A stretch of DNA of 56,976 bases from the NCBI RefSeq assembly GCF_014764715.1, contig NZ_JACXXE010000014.1:1-56976 (forward strand). Direction: 5' to 3'. Shown one piece after another: positions 9,482 to 17,717 of the stretch. Origin of the DNA: Bacillus crepusculi (lineage in GTDB: Bacteria > Bacillota > Bacilli > Bacillales > Bacillaceae). The notes under the pieces were generated by a model. It made no database searches, was not told the DNA's origin, and saw only the letters and a list, made by a program, of their open reading frames with translations. The first letter of the stretch is position 1; each line of letters starts with the position of its first letter. The translations under genes were made by a program, and so were the position numbers.

Positions 9482-9777
9482 TTACTCTTTTTCGCCGATG
9501 TCTTTTAGATACTGTTCTCGTTCTTTTTCAGAGAGTCTATTAAGGTAGTTTTCTTTTATCTCCTGCTCATCATTTATATAACCATCAACTGTTACATATC
9601 CCATTGGAATATTTTTGGCTTCATCTTCTCTGCGAACTCTTCTGCTTTTTCTTGATCGCTTTTTTCTTGCACCGCATCATTCGATTGACTTTGCTTATTG
9701 TGCTGAACGATTAATGAAGTCACTGAGAGAAGGATGATCACACCCCATACAGATACAAGTTTTATTGTATTTTTCAT
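9482..9777 (-). pseudogene. Decayed tandem copy of the DUF1433 gene
   Basis: The start encodes 61 residues (MKNTIKLVSVWG... EKAEEFAEKMKPK, then a stop), closely matching the N-terminal half of the neighbouring intact gene. After that stop, another frame encodes NPMGY-like PMGYVTVDGYIN joined directly to EIKENYLNRLSEKEREQYLK and GEKE, the C-terminus of the intact copy. About 25 residues after MKPK and about 35 residues after GYIN are missing, so the copy has lost two internal blocks and its frame. It follows the intact copy on the same strand. A tandem duplication that decayed is the simplest reading. Confidence 0.8.
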
Positions 9778-9800
9778 CTCTACCGCCTTGTTATTAATGA

Positions 9801-9829
9801 AAAATAAAAAACAGGTAGGTGATACCTGC
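9801..9829 (-). terminator. Intrinsic terminator after the intact DUF1433 gene
   Basis: On the minus strand CAGGTA, loop TCACC, TACCTG, then TTTTTTATTTT. It lies between the two DUF1433 copies. Confidence 0.75.
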
Positions 9830-9830
9830 T

Positions 9831-10334
9831 TTACTCTTTTTCTCCAATATCCTTAAGATACTGTTCACGTTCTTTTTTAGAGAGTCTTTTAAGATAGTTT
9901 TCCTTTAGTTCAGGCTCATCTTTAAATTTATCCCAGTCTTTAAATCGATAAGATAATTCAGAAGAAAAAGTCATTGTACCTACTTCCTTAGATCGATATT
10001 CTAATGATGCAGAGAAATCATACTTTTCTGGCTTACCATTAATATACCCTCTAATTATTATATAGCCCATTGGATTAACGTTTACTCCCTTATCGAACGT
10101 AATGGTTTTAATAAAGTTGTGAATATCTATTTTATGTAAACGTTCTTCTACTTTCGGTTTCATTTCTTCTGCGAATTCTTCTGCCTTTTCTAGATCGTTC
10201 TTCTCTTGCACGATTGTTTCACCTCCTGATTCATCCGATTTTTTTTCTTTATCTTTTGGAAAAATAAGTGATATTACTAGAATAACAACGGTACTAATCA
10301 AAACAATTAGTACAACTTTAAATGTGTTTTTCAC
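9831..10334 (-). CDS. Membrane-anchored DUF1433-like protein, candidate immunity protein
   Basis: The 167-residue protein has one N-terminal hydrophobic segment (about residues 4-24) without a lipobox cysteine, a charged linker, and then a soluble domain with EKAEEFAEEMKPKVEERL and NPMGY...GYING, the layout of DUF1433 proteins. It is probably anchored with the domain outside the cell. GTG at 10334 is chosen: AAAGGTGG lies about ten bases upstream, and the residues then match the start of the degraded paralogue; an upstream GTG at 10349 overlaps that site. It is divergent from the lipase-like gene. DUF1433 lipoproteins are, as I recall, immunity partners of the Staphylococcus aureus type VII lipase toxin TslA. 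A similar role here is inference. Confidence 0.7.
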   Translation of the reverse strand: MKNTFKVVLIVLISTVVILVISLIFPKDKEKKSDESGGETIVQEKNDLEKAEEFAEEMKPKVEERLHKIDIHNFIKTITFDKGVNVNPMGYIIIRGYINGKPEKYDFSASLEYRSKEVGTMTFSSELSYRFKDWDKFKDEPELKENYLKRLSKKEREQYLKDIGEKE

Positions 10335-10449
10335 AAAAAAATACCCCACCTTTTAAAGATTTAATCGATAGGTTTTTTATACCTCTTTTTTATAGATATT
10401 TACCATACAATATCTTATAATATACATGATAATTATTACAGGAGTGTAA

Positions 10450-11937
10450 ATGTTGACCAAAAAAACTTCAATTAATCAACTTAGCGATAAAGAATATAAT
10501 GAAATATCATCAGCATCTTATGATATCTTCAACTATGAAAATTCTAAAGATATACACTTGAAAAATGGTAAAATAATATATGTCGTTGACCACCAAGAAA
10601 CAAAAAAAGGTCTTAACGCACTAACCCTTGTATCGGAAGAAGATTTCGAACGCTCCGATGGAGGAAGAGACCTCACCAAAATCAAAAACGCCGTCATCGC
10701 TTACCGCGGGTCAGAACCGATTGGCGCAGGCCAATATAAAGATACCATTAAAAAACATGGAAAAAAAGAGTCAGATGATCTTCTTTCTACCATTTTGACA
10801 AAGCTGCCTCCTTTTAGTCAGTCACAGACGTCAAAGGACGTCACGACGAAGGTGACGACAGGGACAACGACCTATACAAATGAGGTTGTACAGGATTGGT
10901 TGATTTCGGATACAAAGTATTTGATTAAAAATATCCCTTTTGAACACGGCGCAGAGAATCAAATGGTGCAGGCGGATCGATATGCGAAAGAGATCCATAA
11001 GAAAATGCCGAATGCGAAGATGTATGTGACAGGGCATTCACTTGGCGGGTCGAATGCGTCCTATGTTCTTGTTAAAAATGATTTTATTAAAGGCGGGGTT
11101 ACCTTTGAGAATCCGAATATTTACCCTAATCTACCGGATGGCCTACAAGCCAAAGCCTTAAAAGGTGATTACCGCAGTAGATTAACAGAATATATCAATC
11201 TCAATGACGGGCTTTCTCTTTTAAATCGACATACGACAGAAATCGGTCGTGTGAAAGTGATGTATGATGCCGCTTTACCTGAAGGCGTCGATTACTCCGA
11301 GGACTCCTCAAAAGCCGTCCAATTTATGAAAAATCTCCTCAATCGGGCAATGAGTGTGAATCCTTCACTGGATGCCAATTTATTCCTTGAAGCCCTCGCT
11401 GGCAGCCATGGCTTAGATCGGTATTCATTTTCGTCAGATGGCTCCGTTCAAACCATTGATGATATGTTGAGAAAAAATCCTTCTCTCACCACGGCCATGT
11501 TGAATCAGTTGAGTCAGTCGAATGTTCACCCGCATAGTGTGGTGGCAATTTTAATCAAGTCGCATGTCCTCATGAACACAGGGCGTAAATTCTCGACATA
11601 TGCCGAGCACCATATGCAGCAAATCATTCGTAAAATTGAAAAACTCGATGACAAAGTGGAGCAATCTGTAGAGCGGGTTCGCTCGAGATACAAACAAATT
11701 GTGGGCTTTGGTTCGTATGACGAGCTGACGGCTTCAGATGTGGATGCCGTGATTCGCCATTTAAAAACAGAGGGTCTTGAGAATGAGTTCTATTCAGTCA
11801 AAAAGTATGATACAGCGATTGATAGCGCGATGAATATAAAAAGGTGGATGGATTCACTATCAGATGATATGAGCCAGCTAGGAAAACAATACCACGATGC
11901 AGATACAGCCCTAGCCAAGAATATGGGTATTTCTTAA
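10450..11937 (+). CDS. Lipase-fold protein with helical C-terminal tail, candidate type VII-linked lipase toxin
   Basis: The 495-residue protein has an alpha/beta-hydrolase (lipase class 3-like) domain in the N-terminal half, with nucleophile elbow GHSLGG around Ser197. Residues about 365-495 are predicted helical (KIEKLDDKVEQSVERVRSRY, then MDSLSDDMSQLGKQYHDAD), resembling an LXG/WXG-type targeting segment placed at the C-terminus. No signal peptide is present, although neighbours suggest an exported target. This layout resembles S. aureus TslA, a type VII-secreted lipase with reversed domain order, and a divergent DUF1433 gene fits as immunity. The start is ATG with AGGAGTG upstream. An intracellular esterase is the alternative. 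Confidence 0.65.
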   Translation: MLTKKTSINQLSDKEYNEISSASYDIFNYENSKDIHLKNGKIIYVVDHQETKKGLNALTLVSEEDFERSDGGRDLTKIKNAVIAYRGSEPIGAGQYKDTIKKHGKKESDDLLSTILTKLPPFSQSQTSKDVTTKVTTGTTTYTNEVVQDWLISDTKYLIKNIPFEHGAENQMVQADRYAKEIHKKMPNAKMYVTGHSLGGSNASYVLVKNDFIKGGVTFENPNIYPNLPDGLQAKALKGDYRSRLTEYINLNDGLSLLNRHTTEIGRVKVMYDAALPEGVDYSEDSSKAVQFMKNLLNRAMSVNPSLDANLFLEALAGSHGLDRYSFSSDGSVQTIDDMLRKNPSLTTAMLNQLSQSNVHPHSVVAILIKSHVLMNTGRKFSTYAEHHMQQIIRKIEKLDDKVEQSVERVRSRYKQIVGFGSYDELTASDVDAVIRHLKTEGLENEFYSVKKYDTAIDSAMNIKRWMDSLSDDMSQLGKQYHDADTALAKNMGIS

Positions 11938-11949
11938 GGAGTACGACAA

Positions 11950-12360
11950 ATGGAATTTTCAAAAAAACAACCAACAGATGCAGATCGTTTTTTGCAAAGA
12001 ATGACAGATACGCATACATCAAGCTCCATCTTCTCAAAAGCAAACTTTAACACGGAAGACATGACACCAGCAGAGCTGGCTGTTTTGAAAGCAAAGATCA
12101 AAGAAGAACAGAAAACAGCGCTGATCAGAGCCATCCGGCATCAGCTTCAAAATGAATTTGCAGAAGACCGCCAAGAAGCGGAAGAAATGTTAGATCTGAT
12201 CGATGAACTTCTGGTCAACGTGTATCAACATATAAGGGAGATCCAAACCCATATGTCAGGTGAAGCCATTGACGCCTTAATAGAAAAAATCGAACAAAGA
12301 CTCACATTTTTTGAGCTAAAAGAAGATGTTCAATCCGCCATCGACTCGATCGGCATTTAA
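11950..12360 (+). CDS. Small helical protein linked to the lipase-like gene
   Basis: The 136-residue protein is predicted almost wholly alpha-helical, charged and soluble, with no signal or membrane segment. The gene lies 12 bases after the lipase-like gene with AAGGAG seven bases before the ATG, so it is co-transcribed and probably acts with it. In type VII toxin loci small helical partner proteins assist export; a chaperone or targeting role is possible here but not shown. I do not recognise a family. Confidence 0.6.
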   Translation: MEFSKKQPTDADRFLQRMTDTHTSSSIFSKANFNTEDMTPAELAVLKAKIKEEQKTALIRAIRHQLQNEFAEDRQEAEEMLDLIDELLVNVYQHIREIQTHMSGEAIDALIEKIEQRLTFFELKEDVQSAIDSIGI

Positions 12361-12442
12361 ATGAACCTTCCATCCGGTGAATCTTTTCCCCGTCTCACTC
12401 GTATATACTAAAAGAGTGATTGATTTGAAAGGAGATCTGTTT

Positions 12443-14119
12443 GTGGGATATATTTTGTTATTTTCGGTTGTGATCGGTCTTGTCTTGACCCTTTTGCTCA
12501 CACCGCTCAGGTTGATCGTTAGAAAGAAAGGGACAGAACAGCAGGTTCCGCTTATATGGATTGCAGGCCTTGCTTTGCTGTTCATGATCGGTGTTTTTGT
12601 TTTCTATTACATGACCAATTTAGACCGTAACCCTTCATCCCTATGGCTGATTGGACTTGTTGTGACAGCAGCAGGGGCCTTTTTATCAGTTGGATTGGAG
12701 CGGAAGATCAAAGGCTCGTTGTTCCTTATTCTATTGCTTCTAGGTGCTTACATGGCGACAGCTTTTCTATTCAATGCGAATGAGAAATACGATGTCTCCA
12801 AAATGGAGCAAAAAGTCGAAATCAAAGCGTTTGATGAGACGGAAACACCTGCAAGTGTGCCGCCTCAATTTGCTCGCAATAAAATGAAGAAATCGTTCGG
12901 ACAGGTTCCAAACACAAGCTATTATGAGCTTGGTAGCTTGCAAATTCAGAAGGTCAACGGTGAATATGTGTACATCGCACCAGTGGAATTTTCGGATTTC
13001 TTTAAATGGATTCGTTCAGGCAGCACGCCGGGTTACTTTATATTAAGTGCGACCGACTCATCTGCTAATCCAAAGTTCGTGAAAACAGAAATGGTCTATA
13101 CGCCGTCCTCCTATTTCAACAAAGAAATTGAGCGGCATATCCGTCTCCAGTACCCAGATTTGATTTTCTATGGAGACACACAGCTGGAAATCAACGATGA
13201 CGGCAAGCCTTATTACATTCGAACGTATGGCGACTTTATCTCTGCCCGAAACGGCTTTAAAGCTTCAGGCGTGGTCGTTGTTGATGCCAAAACTGGCGCG
13301 ACGAAGAAATATACGCTAGATCAAGTACCTGCCTTTATCGATGGTGCTGTTTCACCAGAGGCAGTCAGTCTGCAAAACAGTTATTTCGGAAATTATATTC
13401 ACGGTTTTTGGAACAGTATGTTTGGAAAATCAGATGTGAAACTGCCTTCTGACGAAGGAACAGAAGCCAATGTAAGTCCAGTGTTTGATTCAAAAGGAGA
13501 TATGTATTACTTCACAGATTTCACCAGTCCGAAAGAGGGCGTTGATTCCATGCTCGGGTATGCCCTGACAAATGCCCGGACAGGAAAAGCGACTTATTAT
13601 ACCGGGAATCTTGAAGAGTCCTACATGGATTCTCAAGGAGCATTGCAAATTATTGAGAAACGATTCATCGAGAAGAAATGGAAAGGGCGCATGCCGATTC
13701 TTTATAATTTCTATGGAGAAGCCAGCTGGCTCACACCCGTTCTCGATTCAAACGGGTTCCTGCAAAACTACTTTATTGTTTCTGCAGCCAATCCCGAAAT
13801 CGCTGCGTACGCTTCAACACCAAATGAAGCACTAAGAGCCTATAAGACAGCCCTTCAAAAAGGCGGCGGCACCGTTAACAGTTCATCTAAGCAGGAAAAG
13901 AAAGAAGCTGCAGGAAAAGTCAAACGAGTCTATAAAGAAAAGACCGGTGATTATACAACCGTCACCTTCTTGCTCGATGATGGGAAAAACTACACCATGT
14001 CATCTGAAAAAGAGCCTCTTATAATTTATTTAAAAGAAGGGGATCAGGTCACGATCAAATACACAGATACAGGTGAAATTTTCCTTCCAGTTGATGAAAT
14101 AAAAATCAAAGGGTTATAA
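12443..14119 (+). CDS. Membrane protein of unknown function with a large PepSY-like outer domain
   Basis: The 558-residue product has four hydrophobic segments within about the first 115 residues and then a long soluble part. That part contains repeats of the pattern seen in PepSY domains (for example ARNGFKASGVVVVDAKTGA, DQVPAFIDG), and near the C-terminus a small beta-rich domain after a Lys/Ser linker. The GTG at 12443 is chosen because AAAGGAG lies eight bases upstream; a longer frame to 12377 has none. It follows the small helical gene by 82 bases and may have its own promoter, so a link to the lipase locus is uncertain. I do not recognise a named family. Confidence 0.6.
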   Translation: MGYILLFSVVIGLVLTLLLTPLRLIVRKKGTEQQVPLIWIAGLALLFMIGVFVFYYMTNLDRNPSSLWLIGLVVTAAGAFLSVGLERKIKGSLFLILLLLGAYMATAFLFNANEKYDVSKMEQKVEIKAFDETETPASVPPQFARNKMKKSFGQVPNTSYYELGSLQIQKVNGEYVYIAPVEFSDFFKWIRSGSTPGYFILSATDSSANPKFVKTEMVYTPSSYFNKEIERHIRLQYPDLIFYGDTQLEINDDGKPYYIRTYGDFISARNGFKASGVVVVDAKTGATKKYTLDQVPAFIDGAVSPEAVSLQNSYFGNYIHGFWNSMFGKSDVKLPSDEGTEANVSPVFDSKGDMYYFTDFTSPKEGVDSMLGYALTNARTGKATYYTGNLEESYMDSQGALQIIEKRFIEKKWKGRMPILYNFYGEASWLTPVLDSNGFLQNYFIVSAANPEIAAYASTPNEALRAYKTALQKGGGTVNSSSKQEKKEAAGKVKRVYKEKTGDYTTVTFLLDDGKNYTMSSEKEPLIIYLKEGDQVTIKYTDTGEIFLPVDEIKIKGL

Positions 14120-14120
14120 A

Positions 14121-14158
14121 AAAAGACGCTTCTCCTACTGTGGAGAAGCGCCTTTTTT
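14121..14158. terminator. Bidirectional terminator between the membrane protein and LysR genes
   Basis: GACGCTTCTCC pairs with GGAGAAGCGCC with one mismatch, with A-rich and T-rich flanks on either side. It overlaps the 3' end of the LysR gene. Confidence 0.85.
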
Positions 14159-15034
14159 CTCTTTCCTTAACAACTCAACGAGTAATTCCTTATTTTTATT
14201 CCCGCCTGTCATCGGTGACTCGACATAGGAGAATTTTCGTTTGAAATCCATACCCCTCACAGAAATAACAGCCAATTCACCGCCAATGCTGCCTCGCTGG
14301 AGGACATATTTTGATAAAATGGAAAGACCCATTCCGTGGATCACAGCTTCTTTAATGGCTTGGTTACTGCTAAATGTCACAAAGGTCCGCGCTTTCAATC
14401 CATTTGATTTTAGGACGTGCTGTAAGTATTCTCCTGTACCTGAACCCTCTTCTCTCGTGATCCATGTTTCGTTTTGCAATTGATCAATCGTGACATCCTT
14501 CTTCTTGGCAAATGGGTGATCTAACGGCGCAACGATGTAAAGCTCGTCCTCTAGAAAGGTTTCTACAGAAAGTTCTTTGTCATTGGTCTGTCCCTCGATC
14601 AAACCGATGTCGACATGAAATAAGCGGACATGCCTGGCGATTGCTTCTGTATTATCAATGACCACCTCAATATCAACATGCGGATAGAGCTGATGAAACT
14701 CCGCTAATATTTGCGGTAGCACGTATTCACCAATTGTGAAACTTGCCCCAATGGTCAGCTTCCCTCTTGCCAAATGATGATGCTCATAAATATCCTGCTT
14801 CGCCTGTTCATATAAACGAATGATTTGTTTTGATCGATGGTACAACATATCCCCAGTTGGTGTAACAGTTAATTGCTTTGGCGAACGATTGAGCAGAACG
14901 GTCTGAAATTCCTGCTCCAAGTTCTTAATATGAAGACTGACACTCGGCTGAGATATCCGCAGCTTCTGGGCCGCTTTTGTAAAATTTTTCTCTTCCACAA
15001 CTGTCACAAATGTCTTCAGTGCATCGTAATACAT
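14135..15034 (-). CDS. LysR-family transcriptional regulator, CysL-like
   Basis: The 299-residue protein has an N-terminal winged helix-turn-helix (about 18-40, FTKAAQKLRISQPSVSLHI) and a C-terminal periplasmic-binding-like effector domain (about 90-295). The sequence around VTVVEEKNFTKAA and LLNRSPK resembles B. subtilis CysL (YwfK), activator of sulfite reductase genes, but no sulfur gene is in the window and the identity is not certain. It is divergent from ganR with 172 bases between them, so it may regulate an adjacent or remote target. Confidence 0.8.
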   Translation of the reverse strand: MYYDALKTFVTVVEEKNFTKAAQKLRISQPSVSLHIKNLEQEFQTVLLNRSPKQLTVTPTGDMLYHRSKQIIRLYEQAKQDIYEHHHLARGKLTIGASFTIGEYVLPQILAEFHQLYPHVDIEVVIDNTEAIARHVRLFHVDIGLIEGQTNDKELSVETFLEDELYIVAPLDHPFAKKKDVTIDQLQNETWITREEGSGTGEYLQHVLKSNGLKARTFVTFSSNQAIKEAVIHGMGLSILSKYVLQRGSIGGELAVISVRGMDFKRKFSYVESPMTGGNKNKELLVELLRKEKKGASPQ

Positions 15035-15206
15035 CTGTCCCTCTCCTATCAGAAATCTTAATCCAACACCTTCATTACATATATCTTACTAATTCCTTTC
15101 ATTTGCGTAAAGAACCGTCTAAACAAAAACAATTTAATAAAAATATTTACTAATTTTTTTAAAGACTCTATACTGAGAGGAGATATTTTCTATAGGAGGT
15201 GCTGAT

Positions 15207-16202
15207 TTGGCAGCAAAAATAAAGGACATTGCTGAAAAAGCTGGATTATCCATTGCGACTGTATCTCGCGTACTGAACCAAGATCCGAACCTTTCAGTCA
15301 CGGATCAAACACGCGAAAAAGTATACGCGGCGGCGGAAGCTTTGTCCTATCAAAAAAAGACATTCAAACATTCATTAAAAAAAATCGCCTTTCTCTATTG
15401 GATGACCGAAAAGGAAGAGCTTGAAGATATTTATTTTAAATCCATTCGTTTGGGCATCGAGGAACTCAGCAAAACCCGGAGTTTAAATGTCACCGCTTAC
15501 AATCCAACTGATGGTCTTCACTCCATTGATCCTTCTACAGAAGGGATTATTGCCATCGGTCGTTTTAAAAAGTCAGAGCTTGACCAATTATATGCGATCA
15601 CCCAGCACATCGTCTTTATTGATACGTCGCCAGATGAAGACCGTTTTGATTCTGTAAAGCCTAACCTGAGACGAATTGTTGAAAAGATCATTGATTCCTT
15701 TATCGAAAAAAAGCACAAATCCGTTGGGTTCATTGGCGGGACAGACCTTGATCTGAATACGAATGTGCATATTCCAGATATTCGTGAAACGACTTTCCGT
15801 GAGTACATGACGGCACACAATCTGATGGATGAGCGATTGATTTATATCGGTCACCATTTCTCTGTAGATGAAGGCTATTCACTAATGATGAGGGCGATTG
15901 ATGAGCTTGGTGATGATCTACCAACCGCCTTTTGTGTCGCAAGTGACCCTCTTGCCATCGGCTGTTTACAGGCATTAAATGAGCGTGGTTATGCTCTGCC
16001 AAATCGCGTCAGTGTCTTTAGTATCAACGATATCCACGTTTCTCAATATGTGTCACCACCGCTCACAACCTATCACATTCATACATCTTTACTTTGTGAG
16101 ACAGCGGTCGATTTACTTTTAGAAAGACTTGTTGACGGCAGAACATTGCCCAAAACCGTGCTGATTGCCTCTGAACCTGTCTTTCGGAAAAGCACCATAT
16201 AA
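15207..16202 (+). CDS. ganR: LacI-family repressor of the galactan operon
   Basis: The 331-residue protein has a LacI headpiece (KIKDIAEKAGLSIATVSRVLN, about residues 4-23) and a periplasmic-binding-protein-like sugar domain. It is placed directly before ganS, as in B. subtilis, where GanR represses ganSPQAB and is relieved by galactobiose. The TTG start is supported by AGGAGGTGCTGAT. Half-sites TTTACTAA/TTAGTAAA occur in its own upstream region and downstream before ganS, suggesting autorepression. It has its own terminator. Confidence 0.9.
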   Translation: MAAKIKDIAEKAGLSIATVSRVLNQDPNLSVTDQTREKVYAAAEALSYQKKTFKHSLKKIAFLYWMTEKEELEDIYFKSIRLGIEELSKTRSLNVTAYNPTDGLHSIDPSTEGIIAIGRFKKSELDQLYAITQHIVFIDTSPDEDRFDSVKPNLRRIVEKIIDSFIEKKHKSVGFIGGTDLDLNTNVHIPDIRETTFREYMTAHNLMDERLIYIGHHFSVDEGYSLMMRAIDELGDDLPTAFCVASDPLAIGCLQALNERGYALPNRVSVFSINDIHVSQYVSPPLTTYHIHTSLLCETAVDLLLERLVDGRTLPKTVLIASEPVFRKSTI

Positions 16203-16209
16203 TTAGCTG

Positions 16210-16240
16210 GAAGCCCCGCCCAATGTGGAGGGCTTCTTTT
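16210..16240 (+). terminator. Intrinsic terminator after ganR
   Basis: GAAGCCC and GGGCTTC arms with a 13-base loop, then TTTTCT. It lies within the ganR-ganS gap. Confidence 0.75.
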
Positions 16241-16251
16241 CTCTCCACATT

Positions 16252-16267
16252 AGTAAAAAATTTTACT
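16252..16267. promoter_or_regulatory. Probable GanR operator upstream of ganS
   Basis: AGTAAAA-AA-TTTTACT is a perfect 16-base dyad. A second cluster of TTTACT half-sites lies at 16288-16304. The half-site recurs upstream of ganR. The position and repetition fit a LacI-family operator for GanR (inference). Confidence 0.65.
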
Positions 16268-16324
16268 TAATAAATTTAATAAAATATGTTTACTTTTTTT
16301 ACTCAAGTTGATATTCTCACATTA

Positions 16325-16338
16325 AGAAAGCGTTTTCT
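16325..16338. promoter_or_regulatory. cre box (CcpA site) upstream of ganS
   Basis: AGAAAGCGTTTTCT sits inside the near-palindrome TAAGAAAGCGTTTTCTTA and matches the catabolite-response consensus TGWAANCGNTNWCA except at the outer bases. Glucose repression of the galactan operon through CcpA is expected. Confidence 0.65.
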
Positions 16339-16374
16339 TATCATCTGTGAAAAAAGTACGAGAGGGGATTACCA

Positions 16375-17640
16375 ATGAAAAAGGGAAAATGGGCGACATT
16401 ATCAGCAGTCGTTGGTGCTGCTGTACTTCTGCTTTCAGCATGCGGACCAGGAGACGTCAATTCAAGCGGAACACAGCCCGCATCTACAGGTACAAAGACC
16501 TTGCTAGTGTGGGAGGATGTCAAAAAGTCTGATGGGATTCAAGACGCTGTAAAAGAATTCGAAAAGCAAAACGATGTGAAAATCAAAGTGGTCGAAAAAG
16601 CGTATGCCGACCAAATTGAAGCTCTCCGCCTTGATGGTGCAGCCGGCACTGGTCCAGATGTGATCACCATGCCTCACGATCAAATTGGTTCATCTGTAAC
16701 AGAGGGACTATTACAGGAAATTAAGCCAGATCAAAAGGTGATTGACTCCTTCACAGACGAAGCCATTCAGTCACAAACGGTGAATGGCAAGCTATATGGT
16801 CTGCCAAAGTCCGTTGAAACAACGGTGCTTTTCTATAACAAAGACCTTGTCAAAAAGGCACCCACTACACTCGATGGCTGGTATGATCTTTCGAAAAAGC
16901 TGACAAAGGACGGGAAATACGGTTTTGTCGCAAAATGGGATGAAATTTACTACGCACAAAGTGTGTTAGGCGGCTCAGGGGGCTATATTTTCAAGCAGAA
17001 AAGCGATGGTTCTTATGACGTGAAAGATATTGGCTTGAACAACGATGGCGCCATCGAAGGCGGAAAATACATTCAAAAATTCTTTAGCGAAGGACTATTT
17101 CCAAAAGGCATTATTGGTGAACAAGGAATCAATGTCCTCAACTCCTTATTCACAGAGAAAAAGGCGGCGGCTGTGATTTCTGGTCCGTGGTCATTTGGTC
17201 CATATAAAGAAGCTGGTATTGACTATGGTGTAGCCGAACTGCCAACACTCCCTAATGGAAAACATATGAGCTCATTCCTAGGTGTAAAGAGCTATAACAT
17301 TTCCTCTTATTCTAAAAATAAAGAACTTGCTGAGAAATTTGTTGAGTTTATCACGAACGAAAAAAATTCGAAAAAGCGCTTTGAAGTAACAGAGGAAATT
17401 CCACCAGTGAAAAAGCTGATGAAGGATCCAATCATTACAGAAAACGCAAATGCGGATGCTGTTTCCAAACAAACGAAATATGCCACGCTGACACCAAATA
17501 ACCCAGAAATGGCGGAGGTGTGGAAGCCGATTGACAGCGCATTAGGTCTCATCGCAACCGGCCGTACAGATGTGAAAAAGGCATTTGATGATGCGGTCAA
17601 TCAAATCGATTCTCAAATTAAAGCAAATCACTCAAAGTAA
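16375..17640 (+). CDS. ganS: Galactooligosaccharide-binding lipoprotein of ABC importer
   Basis: The 421-residue protein is an extracellular solute-binding protein (family 1, MalE-like). It has a lipoprotein signal MKKGKWATL...LLLSAC with the lipobox cysteine at residue 22, and the maltose-binding-type core (GTGPDVITMPHDQIG, AAAVISGPWSFGPY). It should capture galactooligosaccharides for GanPQ; ATP hydrolysis is probably supplied by MsmX encoded elsewhere, since no ATPase gene is in this operon. The start has GAGAGGGG upstream. It is followed by a stem-loop and ganP. Confidence 0.92.
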   Translation: MKKGKWATLSAVVGAAVLLLSACGPGDVNSSGTQPASTGTKTLLVWEDVKKSDGIQDAVKEFEKQNDVKIKVVEKAYADQIEALRLDGAAGTGPDVITMPHDQIGSSVTEGLLQEIKPDQKVIDSFTDEAIQSQTVNGKLYGLPKSVETTVLFYNKDLVKKAPTTLDGWYDLSKKLTKDGKYGFVAKWDEIYYAQSVLGGSGGYIFKQKSDGSYDVKDIGLNNDGAIEGGKYIQKFFSEGLFPKGIIGEQGINVLNSLFTEKKAAAVISGPWSFGPYKEAGIDYGVAELPTLPNGKHMSSFLGVKSYNISSYSKNKELAEKFVEFITNEKNSKKRFEVTEEIPPVKKLMKDPIITENANADAVSKQTKYATLTPNNPEMAEVWKPIDSALGLIATGRTDVKKAFDDAVNQIDSQIKANHSK

Positions 17641-17649
17641 ATATCAAGC

Positions 17650-17681
17650 GCGGGTAGCCTTGCGTCTATTAAGCTGCCCGC
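17650..17681 (+). terminator. Stem-loop between ganS and ganP, attenuator or mRNA stabiliser
   Basis: GCGGGTAGC pairs with GCTGCCCGC (one G-U), followed only by TCTTT, so it is a weak terminator. Such hairpins after binding-protein genes raise their expression over the permease genes. Confidence 0.55.
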
Positions 17682-17717
17682 TCTTTGATCTAATTTCATA
17701 TGAAGTAGGTGTTAGAC

